Part shown: positions 1-7,336 of the stretch, piece by piece | How the letters are laid out: every line of letters begins with the position of its first letter | Numbering within the stretch: position 1 is the stretch's first letter | Origin: Streptomyces sp. NBC_00539 | Lineage (GTDB): Bacteria; Actinomycetota; Actinomycetes; Streptomycetales; Streptomycetaceae | Reading direction: 5' to 3' | Assembly: GCF_036346105.1 (NCBI RefSeq) | Contig: NZ_CP107811.1 | Span: 434,001-498,000 of the forward strand | Length of the DNA: 64,000 bases | Translations under genes and position numbers: made by a program | Notes under the pieces: model-generated | Database searches by the model: none | Told to the model about the DNA's origin: nothing | What the model saw: the letters and a program-made list of their open reading frames with translations, nothing else

Positions 1-110
1 AGAAGAAGGGCGGGCTCTTCAAGAAGCTCCTGATCGTCGTGGTCATCGTCGTCGTGCTGCTCGTCGTCCTGTACGGGGTCCGCCGGGCCCTGCGCCGCAG
101 GTCGGCCTAG
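1..110 (+). CDS. C-terminal end of a membrane-anchored protein (partial)
   Basis: An open frame enters from the left edge (codons start at position 3) and ends at a TAG at 108-110. The visible 35 residues are a lysine/glycine stretch, one very hydrophobic helix of about 17 residues rich in valine and leucine, then a short tail with seven arginines. This is the shape of a single C-terminal transmembrane anchor with a positively charged cytoplasmic end. The rest of the gene lies outside the window, so family and function cannot be assigned. A strong hairpin follows 7 nt after the stop, consistent with the end of a transcription unit. Confidence 0.6.
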   Translation, partial: KKGGLFKKLLIVVVIVVVLLVVLYGVRRALRRRSA

Positions 111-116
111 GGCGCC

Positions 117-142
117 TGTCCGGGCGATCCATCGCCCGGACA
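117..142 (+). terminator. Rho-independent-like hairpin
   Basis: A perfect 12-bp stem (117-128 pairs with 131-142; arm TGTCCGGGCGAT) with a tiny loop sits 7 nt after the stop of the truncated left-edge gene. There is no T-tract, which is usual for Streptomyces terminators. Confidence 0.6.
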
Positions 143-201
143 TCGCCCGGGAGCGTTCGTCAGCGCCCGGCCGCGCCCTCGTGCCGGTCTCCGCCGGCCG
201 T

Positions 202-1599
202 TCAGCTTCCCGACAAGGTGTGCTGGAGCCAGTCGAAGACGACTTCGCAGTGCAGTTGCGGAGCCATCGGGGAGCAGTGGAGCTGTGCGCCCTCGGCCGC
301 CGTCAGCTTCACGTAGTCCTTGGGCCCGGTGAGCATGTCGTACAGCCGGCGCGGCTGGCCGGGGTAGAACTGCTCGTCGTCGTAGTCCAGTACGAGGGTG
401 GGTGCCTTGATGCGGCCGACGACATCGGTGATCGCCAGGGCACGGATGCGGGTGGCCGGGGTGTAGAAGTCCGTGAACAGCTTGCCCTGACGGGCTTCCA
501 GCATGGCCGGCACGGAGAAGGGTTCGAAGCGCTTCTTCATGACCGCGGCCGCGGCCGGAGGCAGTTCGGGCACGACCTCCTTGTTCCAGATGTCGTTCGT
601 CTGCTCCTTGCCCGGAGTGAGGATCTTGCGGATCTCGGCAGGGAAGCCGAGCCAGGGCTCGATGCAGCCCGGCATGGCCACCAGCGCCGCGATCCGCTCC
701 TCGAAGGCCGCCGCGCGAGGGGCCAGATCACCCGCCATGCTCAGACCGGTCAGGGCGATCTTGCGGGGGTCCACGTCCGGGCGGGCCGACAACCAGTCGA
801 CGAGGGGGCTGACGACCTTCTCCCAGGTGGGGGTGAACACCACGCGGTCGACGAAGAGCAACTGCCCCTGGCCCGGACCGTCGTAGACGAGCGCGTTCCA
901 GCCGCGTGCGAGCGCCGCCGGCACGCCGTAGGTCCACATGTCCACGTTCTGGCCGTCGCTGCCGTTCGTCAGGATGACGGTGGGACGGGGGGTCTTCGCC
1001 TCGTCGGGCCGGAAGAACCACACCGGCAGCGGCGTGCTGCCGTAGGGGACGGTCGCCTTGACCGCGGCCGGCTCACACAGGTCGCAGAAGGTGTCCCAGG
1101 CGTCGCGCCCGGACTTGTAGAGCTGTTCCTCGCTGCCCGGGGCGTCGGAGCCGAGGACGAAGAACAGCGCCTGGCCGTAGTACTGGGCGGCACGCAGTGC
1201 CCTGAACCGTTTGGTCTGACCGTCGGCCGGTGCTCCCGGGGGCGCCTTGAGGAGCTGGTCGCCGAGCTTGCGGAAGGTGTCGACGTACGTCTGCGCGGAC
1301 AGGCCGGCCCCGTTGATCGCGTTCACGGCGGTGAGCACCTCGCCCACCTCGCTGCTGCCGGCGCCGGCACCACCGAGGGCCAAGAGGCCGTTGAAGTTGT
1401 ACGCCGGGTCCTGGAAGAGCGTCATCACGCCGGGGGTGGGGCCGCCGGTTGGCCGGCCGGGTGACGCCGGGCCGCTGGGGCTGGGGCCCGGCGCGGCGGG
1501 TGCGCCGGCGGGGGCGCATCCCGCGGCCAGCACCGCCCCGGTTCCGACGGTGAGCAGGGCGCGCCGCGTGGGCCCGGGGTCGTTCGGTACGCGCTTCAT
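202..1599 (-). CDS. secreted/lipoprotein alpha/beta-hydrolase
   Basis: 465 aa. The N-terminus has a twin-arginine pair (Arg12-Arg13), a hydrophobic stretch and a lipobox (LAAGC, Cys28), so it is probably exported and lipid-anchored, then followed by a Pro/Ser/Gly-rich linker. The body is an alpha/beta-hydrolase of the acyl-peptidase/FrsA-like type: an oxyanion-side NGSDG motif near 212, then the nucleophile elbow GLSMAG with Ser287, an Asp in the LDYDDE stretch near 408, and a His near the C-terminus (QLHC). Substrate is unknown; esterase or amide hydrolase activity is inferred from fold only. Its 3' end faces the truncated left-edge gene. No strong ribosome site is visible before the ATG, but an export signal starting at this Met supports the start. 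Confidence 0.75.
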   Translation of the reverse strand: MKRVPNDPGPTRRALLTVGTGAVLAAGCAPAGAPAAPGPSPSGPASPGRPTGGPTPGVMTLFQDPAYNFNGLLALGGAGAGSSEVGEVLTAVNAINGAGLSAQTYVDTFRKLGDQLLKAPPGAPADGQTKRFRALRAAQYYGQALFFVLGSDAPGSEEQLYKSGRDAWDTFCDLCEPAAVKATVPYGSTPLPVWFFRPDEAKTPRPTVILTNGSDGQNVDMWTYGVPAALARGWNALVYDGPGQGQLLFVDRVVFTPTWEKVVSPLVDWLSARPDVDPRKIALTGLSMAGDLAPRAAAFEERIAALVAMPGCIEPWLGFPAEIRKILTPGKEQTNDIWNKEVVPELPPAAAAVMKKRFEPFSVPAMLEARQGKLFTDFYTPATRIRALAITDVVGRIKAPTLVLDYDDEQFYPGQPRRLYDMLTGPKDYVKLTAAEGAQLHCSPMAPQLHCEVVFDWLQHTLSGS

Positions 1600-1775
1600 A
1601 CCGTCCGAACCTAGCGACGATCCGCAGCGCCGACCTCCCGCCTGGTCCGAACGGCGGATGCGCCGCCCGCGGTGGGGGTGCGCGCCGGCGGCCGGGGGGT
1701 GCCGCCGGGACGCGCATGTCCGTCCCCCGTCGGGGCACCCGCTCGACAGGCTCTTCGACGCTGGAGGTGCTGGAC

Positions 1776-1958
1776 ATGACGAGCGCTAGGGTGGTCGACC
1801 ATTTCCCCGCAGGCGGGCCGCGGGGCAGCTGGCCCGCCGAGGAGGCCGCTGCCGAGCGGTGCGCGCGGGGTGAGCCGGCGCGGGTGGTGATGGACCTGGA
1901 ACGGGACGCGTTCCTCGTCGTCATCGGCGAGCAGCCCGGAGCCTCCTCCGGGCTCTGA
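1776..1958 (+). CDS. small hypothetical protein (60 aa)
   Basis: A 60-aa frame starts with ATG at 1776, preceded by GGAGGTG at a workable distance (1763-1769). An in-frame GTG at 1716 would lengthen it, but the extra residues look random and lack a ribosome site. The peptide has an acidic middle and a hydrophobic patch (VVMDLERDAFLVVI), like the small stand-alone conserved proteins common in Streptomyces. I do not recognise the family. It stands alone between two leftward genes, so its neighbours say nothing about its job. Confidence 0.45.
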   Translation: MTSARVVDHFPAGGPRGSWPAEEAAAERCARGEPARVVMDLERDAFLVVIGEQPGASSGL

Positions 1959-2007
1959 TACGACACCACGCGAGCCGGACCGGCCGGAACGCGGCCCCGT
2001 CAGGGCT

Positions 2008-2598
2008 CTACGGGGTCTGCGTCGGAGCGAACCGCATGAGGACGAGCAGGGTGTCGACGAGGTCCTCGGCCGGGGCGCCGGTGGCCAGGCGGCGCAGCTG
2101 CTGCCCGAAGACCAGGGCGACGGCCACGCCGGCCAGGCGCTGGGGGTCCGGCACGCCGAGTTGGGTCAGGATCCGGGCGGCCAGCAGGTCGTAGGCGGCG
2201 AAGCACTCGGCCGCGGCGGCACGGAGCCGTTCGTCGCGGCCGGCCTGGACGTACAGCTCGAAGGGCGCGATGTGGCGGCTGTCGAAGGCGTTCCCGCCCG
2301 CGACTTGGGCGACCACCCCGGCCGCCTGCCCGATGTCGAAGCGCTCGTCGGTGCACTCGTCGGCGAGGGTCGTGAAGTGCCGGGTCTCCTCGGCCACGAA
2401 GTGCAGCAGGCTCTCGCGCAACAGCTCGTGCTGGGTGGCGAAGTGATAGGTGACGGAACCGAGGGAGACTCCGGCTTCCTTCGCGATCCGACGGTTGGTG
2501 ACGGCGGCGATGCCGTCCTGCCCGATGATCCGTAGTACGGCGTCGATGATGCGCTGGCGTGTGTCGGAGGCATGGGGCATGACGGCATTCTGCCCCAT
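2008..2598 (-). CDS. TetR/AcrR-family transcriptional regulator
   Basis: 196 aa. Residues about 12-60 form the TetR N-terminal DNA-binding domain, with the typical helix-turn-helix run (AAVTNRRIAKEAGVSLGSVTYHF split around the turn); the rest is an all-helical ligand-binding domain. It is divergent from the SDR gene at 2721, and the only perfect palindrome in the shared region (2673-2698) covers the SDR -10 box, so it most likely represses that gene and perhaps itself. Two in-frame ATGs (2598 and 2580) are possible and neither has a clear ribosome site; the shorter form also keeps the whole DNA-binding domain. Ligand unknown, possibly a substrate of the neighbouring dehydrogenase. Confidence 0.85.
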   Translation of the reverse strand: MGQNAVMPHASDTRQRIIDAVLRIIGQDGIAAVTNRRIAKEAGVSLGSVTYHFATQHELLRESLLHFVAEETRHFTTLADECTDERFDIGQAAGVVAQVAGGNAFDSRHIAPFELYVQAGRDERLRAAAAECFAAYDLLAARILTQLGVPDPQRLAGVAVALVFGQQLRRLATGAPAEDLVDTLLVLMRFAPTQTP

Positions 2599-2650
2599 CG
2601 GCTGAAACCGGCGCCCGGGCGGAGCGGGGAAGTCGGGGCCGTCCGGGGTG

Positions 2651-2679
2651 TGGACAGCGGACGGGGCAGTCCCTACTGT
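2651..2679 (+). promoter_or_regulatory. promoter of the SDR gene
   Basis: TGGACA (2651-2656) and TACTGT (2674-2679) are separated by exactly 17 bp, a good sigma-70/HrdB-type pair. The -10 box lies inside the left arm of the 26-bp palindrome, so a bound TetR protein would block the polymerase. Confidence 0.6.
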
Positions 2680-2698
2680 TCGTTCGAACGAACAGTAG
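2673..2698. promoter_or_regulatory. 26-bp perfect palindromic TetR operator
   Basis: Positions 2673-2685 (CTACTGTTCGTTC) are the exact reverse complement of 2686-2698, with no spacer. It sits between a tetR gene and the divergent SDR gene and overlaps the SDR -10 box. TetR-family operators are typically palindromes in exactly this position; binding by the adjacent regulator is inference. Confidence 0.8.
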
Positions 2699-2720
2699 AG
2701 GCCGCCGCACAGGAGTGATC

Positions 2721-3512
2721 GTGGACATATCCGGGTCGAACGTTCTGCTCACGGGGGCCACCGGAGGTATCGGTTCCGCCCTGGCCGCGCGCCTGACGGC
2801 GCAGGGCGCCCGACTCACCGTCAGCGGGCGTCGCCGGGAGGCCCTCAAGACCGCCGCGGATGCCTGGGGGGCCGGCACCGCGGTCGCCGACCTGGCCGTC
2901 CGGTCCGACGTGGTCCGCCTCGCCGAGACCTGCGCCGGGACGGACGTCCTCGTCGCGAACGCCGCCCTGCCCGCCAGCGGCGACCTCGCGGACTACACCG
3001 AGGAACAGCTCGACCGCGCACTCGACGTCAACCTGCGCGCACCCGTCCTGCTGTCCCGGCTGCTCTCGGCGCACATGGTGGCACGCGGCCGCGGCCACAT
3101 CGTGCTGGTCGGTTCCATGTCCGGCAAGGCGGCGACCAAATCGACCTCCCTGTACAACGCGACGAAATTCGGGCTGCGCGGATTCGCCCTCGCCCTGCGC
3201 CAGGAACTCCGGGGCACCGGTGTGGGCGTGTCGCTGGTACAGCCCGGATTCGTCCGCGACGCCGGGATGTTCGCGGCCACCGGCGCCGCTCCGCCCAAGG
3301 GCCTCAGGACCGTCACGCCGGGCCAGGTCGCCGACGGCGTCGTACGGGCCGTCCACCGCGACCGGTGCGAGGTCAACGTGGCCCCGCTGGAGCTGCGGCT
3401 GCTGAGCGCCATCGCCGGGCAGTTCCCCGGTTTCGCCGAACGGGTCCAGGCCCGGGTGGACTTCGACGGCTCCGTGCGACAGATCGTCGAAGCCCAGCGC
3501 TCACACCGTTGA
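2721..3512 (+). CDS. SDR-family NAD(P)-dependent oxidoreductase
   Basis: 263 aa from the GTG at 2721. AGGAG at 2711-2715 sits 5 nt before it; the alternative GTG at 2715 overlaps the ribosome site and is less likely. Classic short-chain dehydrogenase: TGATGGIG nucleotide-binding motif at the N-terminus, NAA motif (VANAA) near residue 82, catalytic Ser in VGSMSG and YNATK (Tyr/Lys) about 13 residues later. The C-terminal half ends with the helix-rich substrate lid. Substrate is not predictable. It is the single visible target of the divergent TetR regulator through the palindrome over its promoter, so it is probably induced by a small molecule. A hairpin follows directly after the stop. Confidence 0.88.
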   Translation: MDISGSNVLLTGATGGIGSALAARLTAQGARLTVSGRRREALKTAADAWGAGTAVADLAVRSDVVRLAETCAGTDVLVANAALPASGDLADYTEEQLDRALDVNLRAPVLLSRLLSAHMVARGRGHIVLVGSMSGKAATKSTSLYNATKFGLRGFALALRQELRGTGVGVSLVQPGFVRDAGMFAATGAAPPKGLRTVTPGQVADGVVRAVHRDRCEVNVAPLELRLLSAIAGQFPGFAERVQARVDFDGSVRQIVEAQRSHR

Positions 3513-3514
3513 AG

Positions 3515-3551
3515 GCCGGCGGTCACGGCCCCGCACGGCGGGACCGCCGGC
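3515..3551 (+). terminator. hairpin after SDR gene
   Basis: A 10-bp perfect stem (GCCGGCGGTC at 3515-3524 with 3542-3551) starts 3 nt after the SDR stop codon. There is no U-tract; terminator assignment rests on position and stem strength. Confidence 0.5.
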
Positions 3552-3650
3552 TCGTCCCCCCTCCCCCACCCCTGCCCGGCTCCGGCCGGGCCCGCACCCG
3601 TACACCCGCACGCCTTCCCTTTCCGCCTCGTGTGAACGGAGAGCACCGCC

Positions 3651-6110
3651 GTGTCGAGTGAACACCTCCCCCCTGCCGGCACCGGCCCCGGCCCGGTCAT
3701 CGAGCGCCGGTCCCTGCTGCGATTGGGGGCGCTGCTGGCCGCGGGCGGGGCCGCCGCGCTGGTCCCCGCACAGATCGCGCACGCCTCGACCAGGGGCGGG
3801 GGGACCGACACCGTGACCACGACCTACCAGGGCCGTTCCCCCAAGGGCAACGACCAGTGGGCGTACGTCGCCTTCGACGTCCCCGCGGGGGTGCAGCGGA
3901 TCTCCGTCGACACCTCCCACGACGCCGCCGCCGGCATCCTGGACCTCGGCATCTTCGGCCCGTCCCGCTTCCGCGGCTGGTCCGGAGGGGAGCGGGCCGG
4001 CTTCACCCTCTCCGCGGCGGACGCCACCCCCGGCTACCTGCCCGGACCGGTCGAGCCCGGCAGCTGGTCGGTCATCCTGGGGCCGATGGTCGGCGCCGAC
4101 GGCGGCATGACCTGGCAGGTCGACGTCACCCTGCACTTCGGGGACCCGCTGCCCCAGGCCCCGTACGACATCCTGCCCGCCTCGCTGGCAGGGCGCGGGC
4201 CGGGCTGGTACCGGGGCGACCTGCACCTGCACAGTGTGCACTCCGACGGGAAGCGCACGGTGGACGAGATAGTCGTGGCCGCCCGCCGGGAGGGGCTGCA
4301 CTTCATCGCCACCTCCGACCACAACACCAGTTCCACCGGCATGAGTTGGCACGGCAACGTCCCGACGGACCTGCTGGTCGTCAACGCCGAGGAGGTCACC
4401 ACCCGCCACGGGCACTGGCTGGCCGTCGGCCTGCCCCAGGGAGAATGGGTCGACTGGCGCTACGGCCCGGCGGACCAAGGGGCGTTCGAGAGCCACGCCC
4501 GGCGCGTGCACAGCCTCGGCGGACTCACGATCGCCGCCCACCCGCTCACTCCGGCAGCAGGCTCCTTCTGGGAATTCGGGCTCGACCGCGTGGACGCGCT
4601 GGAGGTGTGGAACGGGCCGTGGACGCTGGACGATGCGGCCAACATCGCGGCCTGGCACGTCATGCTCTGCCTCGGCAAACGCGTCGCGGCCGTGGGCAAC
4701 AGCGACGCCCACAGCCCCGCGGACGCCGTCGGCCGGCCGCACAACGTGGTGTACGCGAGCAGCCTTTCCACGCCCGCCGTGCTGGACGCGTTGCGGCAGG
4801 GCAGGTCGTACGCCGTCGAATCCGCCGCCGTCACCGTGGACTTCACCGCCCGCACCGGCTCGGCGGTGGCGGGACCCGGCGAGGAACTGCCCCTGTCGTT
4901 CTTCGACACCGTCGACGTGACCCTGGACGTGACGGGCGCCCCGGACAGCATCGCCACCCTGTACACCGAGTGGGGCATCATGGCCGCCACCTGTATCGAC
5001 TCCAGTGGCACGGGTCGGTTGCGCTGGCGCGGCTGGGGCAAGGCCTCCCTGTTCGCCCGGGCCGAGGTGCGCCGGCCCAAGCCCGCCTCCACCACGCTGG
5101 ACCAACTGGTGGCCCTCACCAACCCCGTCTGGTTCTACTCGGCGCAGCTGCCCCCGTACGACGTCGAACAGCGCGCGCTGTTCCACACCGAGCGCCGCCC
5201 CGACGGATCGTGGAGCGGCATGCGCCCGCTGCCGGGGGCCGGCGCCGGCGCCGCGTCCTTCGCGGCGGTGCAGAGCGCCGTGGCCGGCATGGCGGACGGC
5301 TCCGTCGTGGTGCTCGGCATCGCGCCCGACAACGGCCTGTGGCTGACCGTCGTACGGGGTTCGGCCACGCTCCGGTCCTGGCAGCGCGTCGCGGGGCCGG
5401 ACGGCGCGAGCGGTTTCACCGTCCGGGAGGCGGACATCGCCGCGTTCCCCGACGGGACCTGCCAGATCGTGGCGACGGCCCTGGACGGCACCACCTTCCA
5501 CCAGCAGCGGCGCGCCGACGGCGCCCTGACCGGCTTCCGGGCCGTGCCCGGGTTCACCGCGGGGAGCCGGTGGGGGGCGACGAGGGTGTCGATCACCGCC
5601 ATGCCCGACGGGTCCGCGCAGTTGCTCAGCTACGGCACCGACGGCGCCATGTACCACTGCGTCCGCGGGCGGGACGGCACGTGGACGGCCTGGGGCCGTC
5701 TGGCCGGCTACAACGGGGCCGCGACGTTCTCGGGTCCCGCCCTGGCGATCGCGGGGATGCCCGACGGGTCCTCCCAGGTCCTCGCGATCGGGCTCGACGG
5801 GATCGTGTACCACCAGCAGCGGCGGCCCGACGGCTCCTGGACCGGATTCCGGCCGCCGCGGGGCGTCACCACGCCCACCATGGGAGCCAGCGCCCTCGCG
5901 ATCGCGGGGACCCCGGACGGCTGCGCCCAGGTCGTTGCGGTGGGGCTCGACGGGCGGATCTGGCACGACGTGAGGAGGCCGGACGGCTCCTGGACGCCGT
6001 TCGCGCAGGTCCCCGGTCCGAACGGCCGTGACTCCTTCCCCGCGGGGCAGGTCCGCATCGCTTCGCTCCGCGACGGTACGACCCACGTGACGGCGGTCAG
6101 CGCCGGTTGA
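3651..6110 (+). CDS. Tat-exported CehA/McbA-family PHP metallohydrolase with C-terminal repeat domain
   Basis: 819 aa. The signal region carries ERRSLLRLG (twin arginine near 19-20), a hydrophobic core and a QIAHA-type cleavage site near residue 45. Residues about 185-410 are a PHP (polymerase/histidinol phosphatase-like) hydrolase of the CehA/McbA subfamily: HLH at 192-194, TSDHN near 221-225, an NAEE metal glutamate near 245, AAHP, and GNSDAH. These residues bind the metals of a phosphoesterase or carboxylesterase site. From about 500 on there are about six units of roughly 50 aa sharing a PDGS...LDG...H...RRPDGSW pattern, resembling a propeller of the fucose-lectin/tachylectin kind. Start GTG with GGAGAG 7 nt upstream. 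Likely an exported hydrolase with a carbohydrate-binding or scaffold domain; substrate unknown. Confidence 0.8.
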   Translation: MSSEHLPPAGTGPGPVIERRSLLRLGALLAAGGAAALVPAQIAHASTRGGGTDTVTTTYQGRSPKGNDQWAYVAFDVPAGVQRISVDTSHDAAAGILDLGIFGPSRFRGWSGGERAGFTLSAADATPGYLPGPVEPGSWSVILGPMVGADGGMTWQVDVTLHFGDPLPQAPYDILPASLAGRGPGWYRGDLHLHSVHSDGKRTVDEIVVAARREGLHFIATSDHNTSSTGMSWHGNVPTDLLVVNAEEVTTRHGHWLAVGLPQGEWVDWRYGPADQGAFESHARRVHSLGGLTIAAHPLTPAAGSFWEFGLDRVDALEVWNGPWTLDDAANIAAWHVMLCLGKRVAAVGNSDAHSPADAVGRPHNVVYASSLSTPAVLDALRQGRSYAVESAAVTVDFTARTGSAVAGPGEELPLSFFDTVDVTLDVTGAPDSIATLYTEWGIMAATCIDSSGTGRLRWRGWGKASLFARAEVRRPKPASTTLDQLVALTNPVWFYSAQLPPYDVEQRALFHTERRPDGSWSGMRPLPGAGAGAASFAAVQSAVAGMADGSVVVLGIAPDNGLWLTVVRGSATLRSWQRVAGPDGASGFTVREADIAAFPDGTCQIVATALDGTTFHQQRRADGALTGFRAVPGFTAGSRWGATRVSITAMPDGSAQLLSYGTDGAMYHCVRGRDGTWTAWGRLAGYNGAATFSGPALAIAGMPDGSSQVLAIGLDGIVYHQQRRPDGSWTGFRPPRGVTTPTMGASALAIAGTPDGCAQVVAVGLDGRIWHDVRRPDGSWTPFAQVPGPNGRDSFPAGQVRIASLRDGTTHVTAVSAG

Positions 6111-6213
6111 GGGCTGTCCCGGAGCCGCGGCGGGTCAGCCGGGGAGCGCGGGACTGCCCTCGAGCCCGGTAAATGGTTTGCCGCCGGCCCGTCCGGCCCG
6201 ATAGGAAGCCCGC

Positions 6214-6768
6214 ATGTTGAGAGGCGGCAAGGTCGGGCTCAGGGCCCGGCACGAGGAAGACCTGCCGGTCCTGCGGACCGAGCTCTACAACGACGTGGTC
6301 AACTCCTCCCGGTCCGAGCACGGGCCGTGGCGGCCGATCACGCCGGGCTCGAAGGATCCGCGGCTCGTCGTGGACGACGAGGAGCAGGGGCACGTCCGGT
6401 TCTCCGTAGTGGAGCGGGAAACCGGGACGCTGGTCGGGTCCGCGGTGCTGTGGGGCATCGACAACCACAACCGGTCCGCGCACATCGGGCTGGGGCTGCT
6501 GCCGTCCTGCCGCGGCAAGGGCTACGGCACCGACGTGGTGGCGGTGCTGTGCCACTACGGATTCGTGGTGCGCGGCCTGCAGCGGCTGCAGATCGAGACG
6601 CTGGCGGACAACACCGCGATGCTGCGCTCCGCCGAGCGCAACGGTTTCGTCCGGGAGGGCGTGCTGCGCTCATCGGCCTGGGTGATGGGCGAGTTCCTGG
6701 ACGAGGTGCTGCTCGGGCTCCTCGCCCACGACTGGAATCCGGGCGCGAAGCCGGGGGCCGCGGCCTGA
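6214..6768 (+). CDS. GNAT-family N-acetyltransferase (RimJ/RimL type)
   Basis: 184 aa, one GNAT domain across the whole length. The acetyl-CoA loop is visible as RGKGYGT near residue 92, followed by the long helix ending in the N..A..LY-like segment DNTAMLRSAERNGF, typical of RimL-like enzymes that acetylate protein N-termini or small amines. AGGA lies 7 nt before the ATG. It stands alone and ends 4 nt before a pair of strong hairpins separating it from the leftward RHS locus. Substrate cannot be read from sequence. Confidence 0.85.
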   Translation: MLRGGKVGLRARHEEDLPVLRTELYNDVVNSSRSEHGPWRPITPGSKDPRLVVDDEEQGHVRFSVVERETGTLVGSAVLWGIDNHNRSAHIGLGLLPSCRGKGYGTDVVAVLCHYGFVVRGLQRLQIETLADNTAMLRSAERNGFVREGVLRSSAWVMGEFLDEVLLGLLAHDWNPGAKPGAAA

Positions 6769-6772
6769 GACC

Positions 6773-6809
6773 GTTGCCGGCCGCGCGGGGCAGTGGGGCG
6801 GCCGGCAAC
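6773..6809. terminator. hairpin 1 of a double terminator
   Basis: 12-bp perfect stem (GTTGCCGGCCGC at 6773-6784 with 6798-6809). It begins 4 nt after the stop of the acetyltransferase gene. Confidence 0.65.
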
Positions 6810-6851
6810 GAGAGCCGCCCCCGGCCGGGGATCCGGCCGGGGGCGGCTCTC
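6810..6851. terminator. hairpin 2: perfect 19-bp stem, 4-nt loop
   Basis: 6810-6828 pairs perfectly with 6833-6851 around the loop GGAT. It lies between two convergent genes and abuts the previous hairpin, so it probably ends transcripts from both directions: the acetyltransferase from the left and the RHS/immunity operon from the right. Confidence 0.75.
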
Positions 6852-6868
6852 GTGGTCAGGCGGCCGGC

Positions 6869-7336
6869 TCACAGGCCTCCCACCGTGTACGTGTCGTAGA
6901 TGTCCAGCAGGTCCTCCTCGGCACCGAGCCAGACCTCCGGCGGCATCCGGCACACCAGCGCCGTCAGCCGTAGCAGGGCGTCCAGGCCCGGCAGCCGGTC
7001 CTGGTCCGCGACCGGCTCGGCCCCGGGCCACTCGTCGGCGAACGCCCGCAGGCAGTCCCGCCGGGCGCGGCCCGGGCCGGTGCCGGGCCGGTCGTCCGTG
7101 ACGTGCCACAGGCGGGCGGCCGGTACCGGCCGGCACGCGGCGACCACGCTCCGGCGCAGCCCCGGTTCCGCGTCCTGCCACGAGGCGGGGAGGTGCAGGC
7201 CGGCCAGGGCCGTCCCCGCCGCCTCCTCCGCCTCGTGCAGGCGGTCCGCGGGCACGCCCAGCACGGTCAGCCCGTAGGGGGGCTCACCGTGCCAGTGCAG
7301 CAGGCACACGGTCCGCGGGAGGTCCGTCACACGCAC
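6869..7336 (-). CDS. acidic protein overlapping the RHS gene; candidate immunity protein
   Basis: 155 aa from the GTG at 7336 (a second GTG at 7330 is possible). Its start lies inside the last codons of the RHS gene (10-nt overlap), so translation is probably coupled. The protein has no signal peptide, no transmembrane segment and no lysine; I count about 23 Asp/Glu against about 16 Arg, so it is clearly acidic. The C-terminal half is helix-forming (LLRLTALVCR, EEDLLDIYD). I do not recognise the family. Known polymorphic-toxin loci place a small acidic cytoplasmic immunity gene immediately after the toxin gene, which is exactly this arrangement. The assignment is contextual only. Confidence 0.65.
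   Translation of the reverse strand: MRVTDLPRTVCLLHWHGEPPYGLTVLGVPADRLHEAEEAAGTALAGLHLPASWQDAEPGLRRSVVAACRPVPAARLWHVTDDRPGTGPGRARRDCLRAFADEWPGAEPVADQDRLPGLDALLRLTALVCRMPPEVWLGAEEDLLDIYDTYTVGGL

Noticed and set aside
3501-6086. 861-aa minus-strand open frame antisense to the PHP hydrolase gene
   Set aside because: No recognisable motif, Gly/Arg-rich; the plus-strand gene has signal peptide, metal motifs and a ribosome site.
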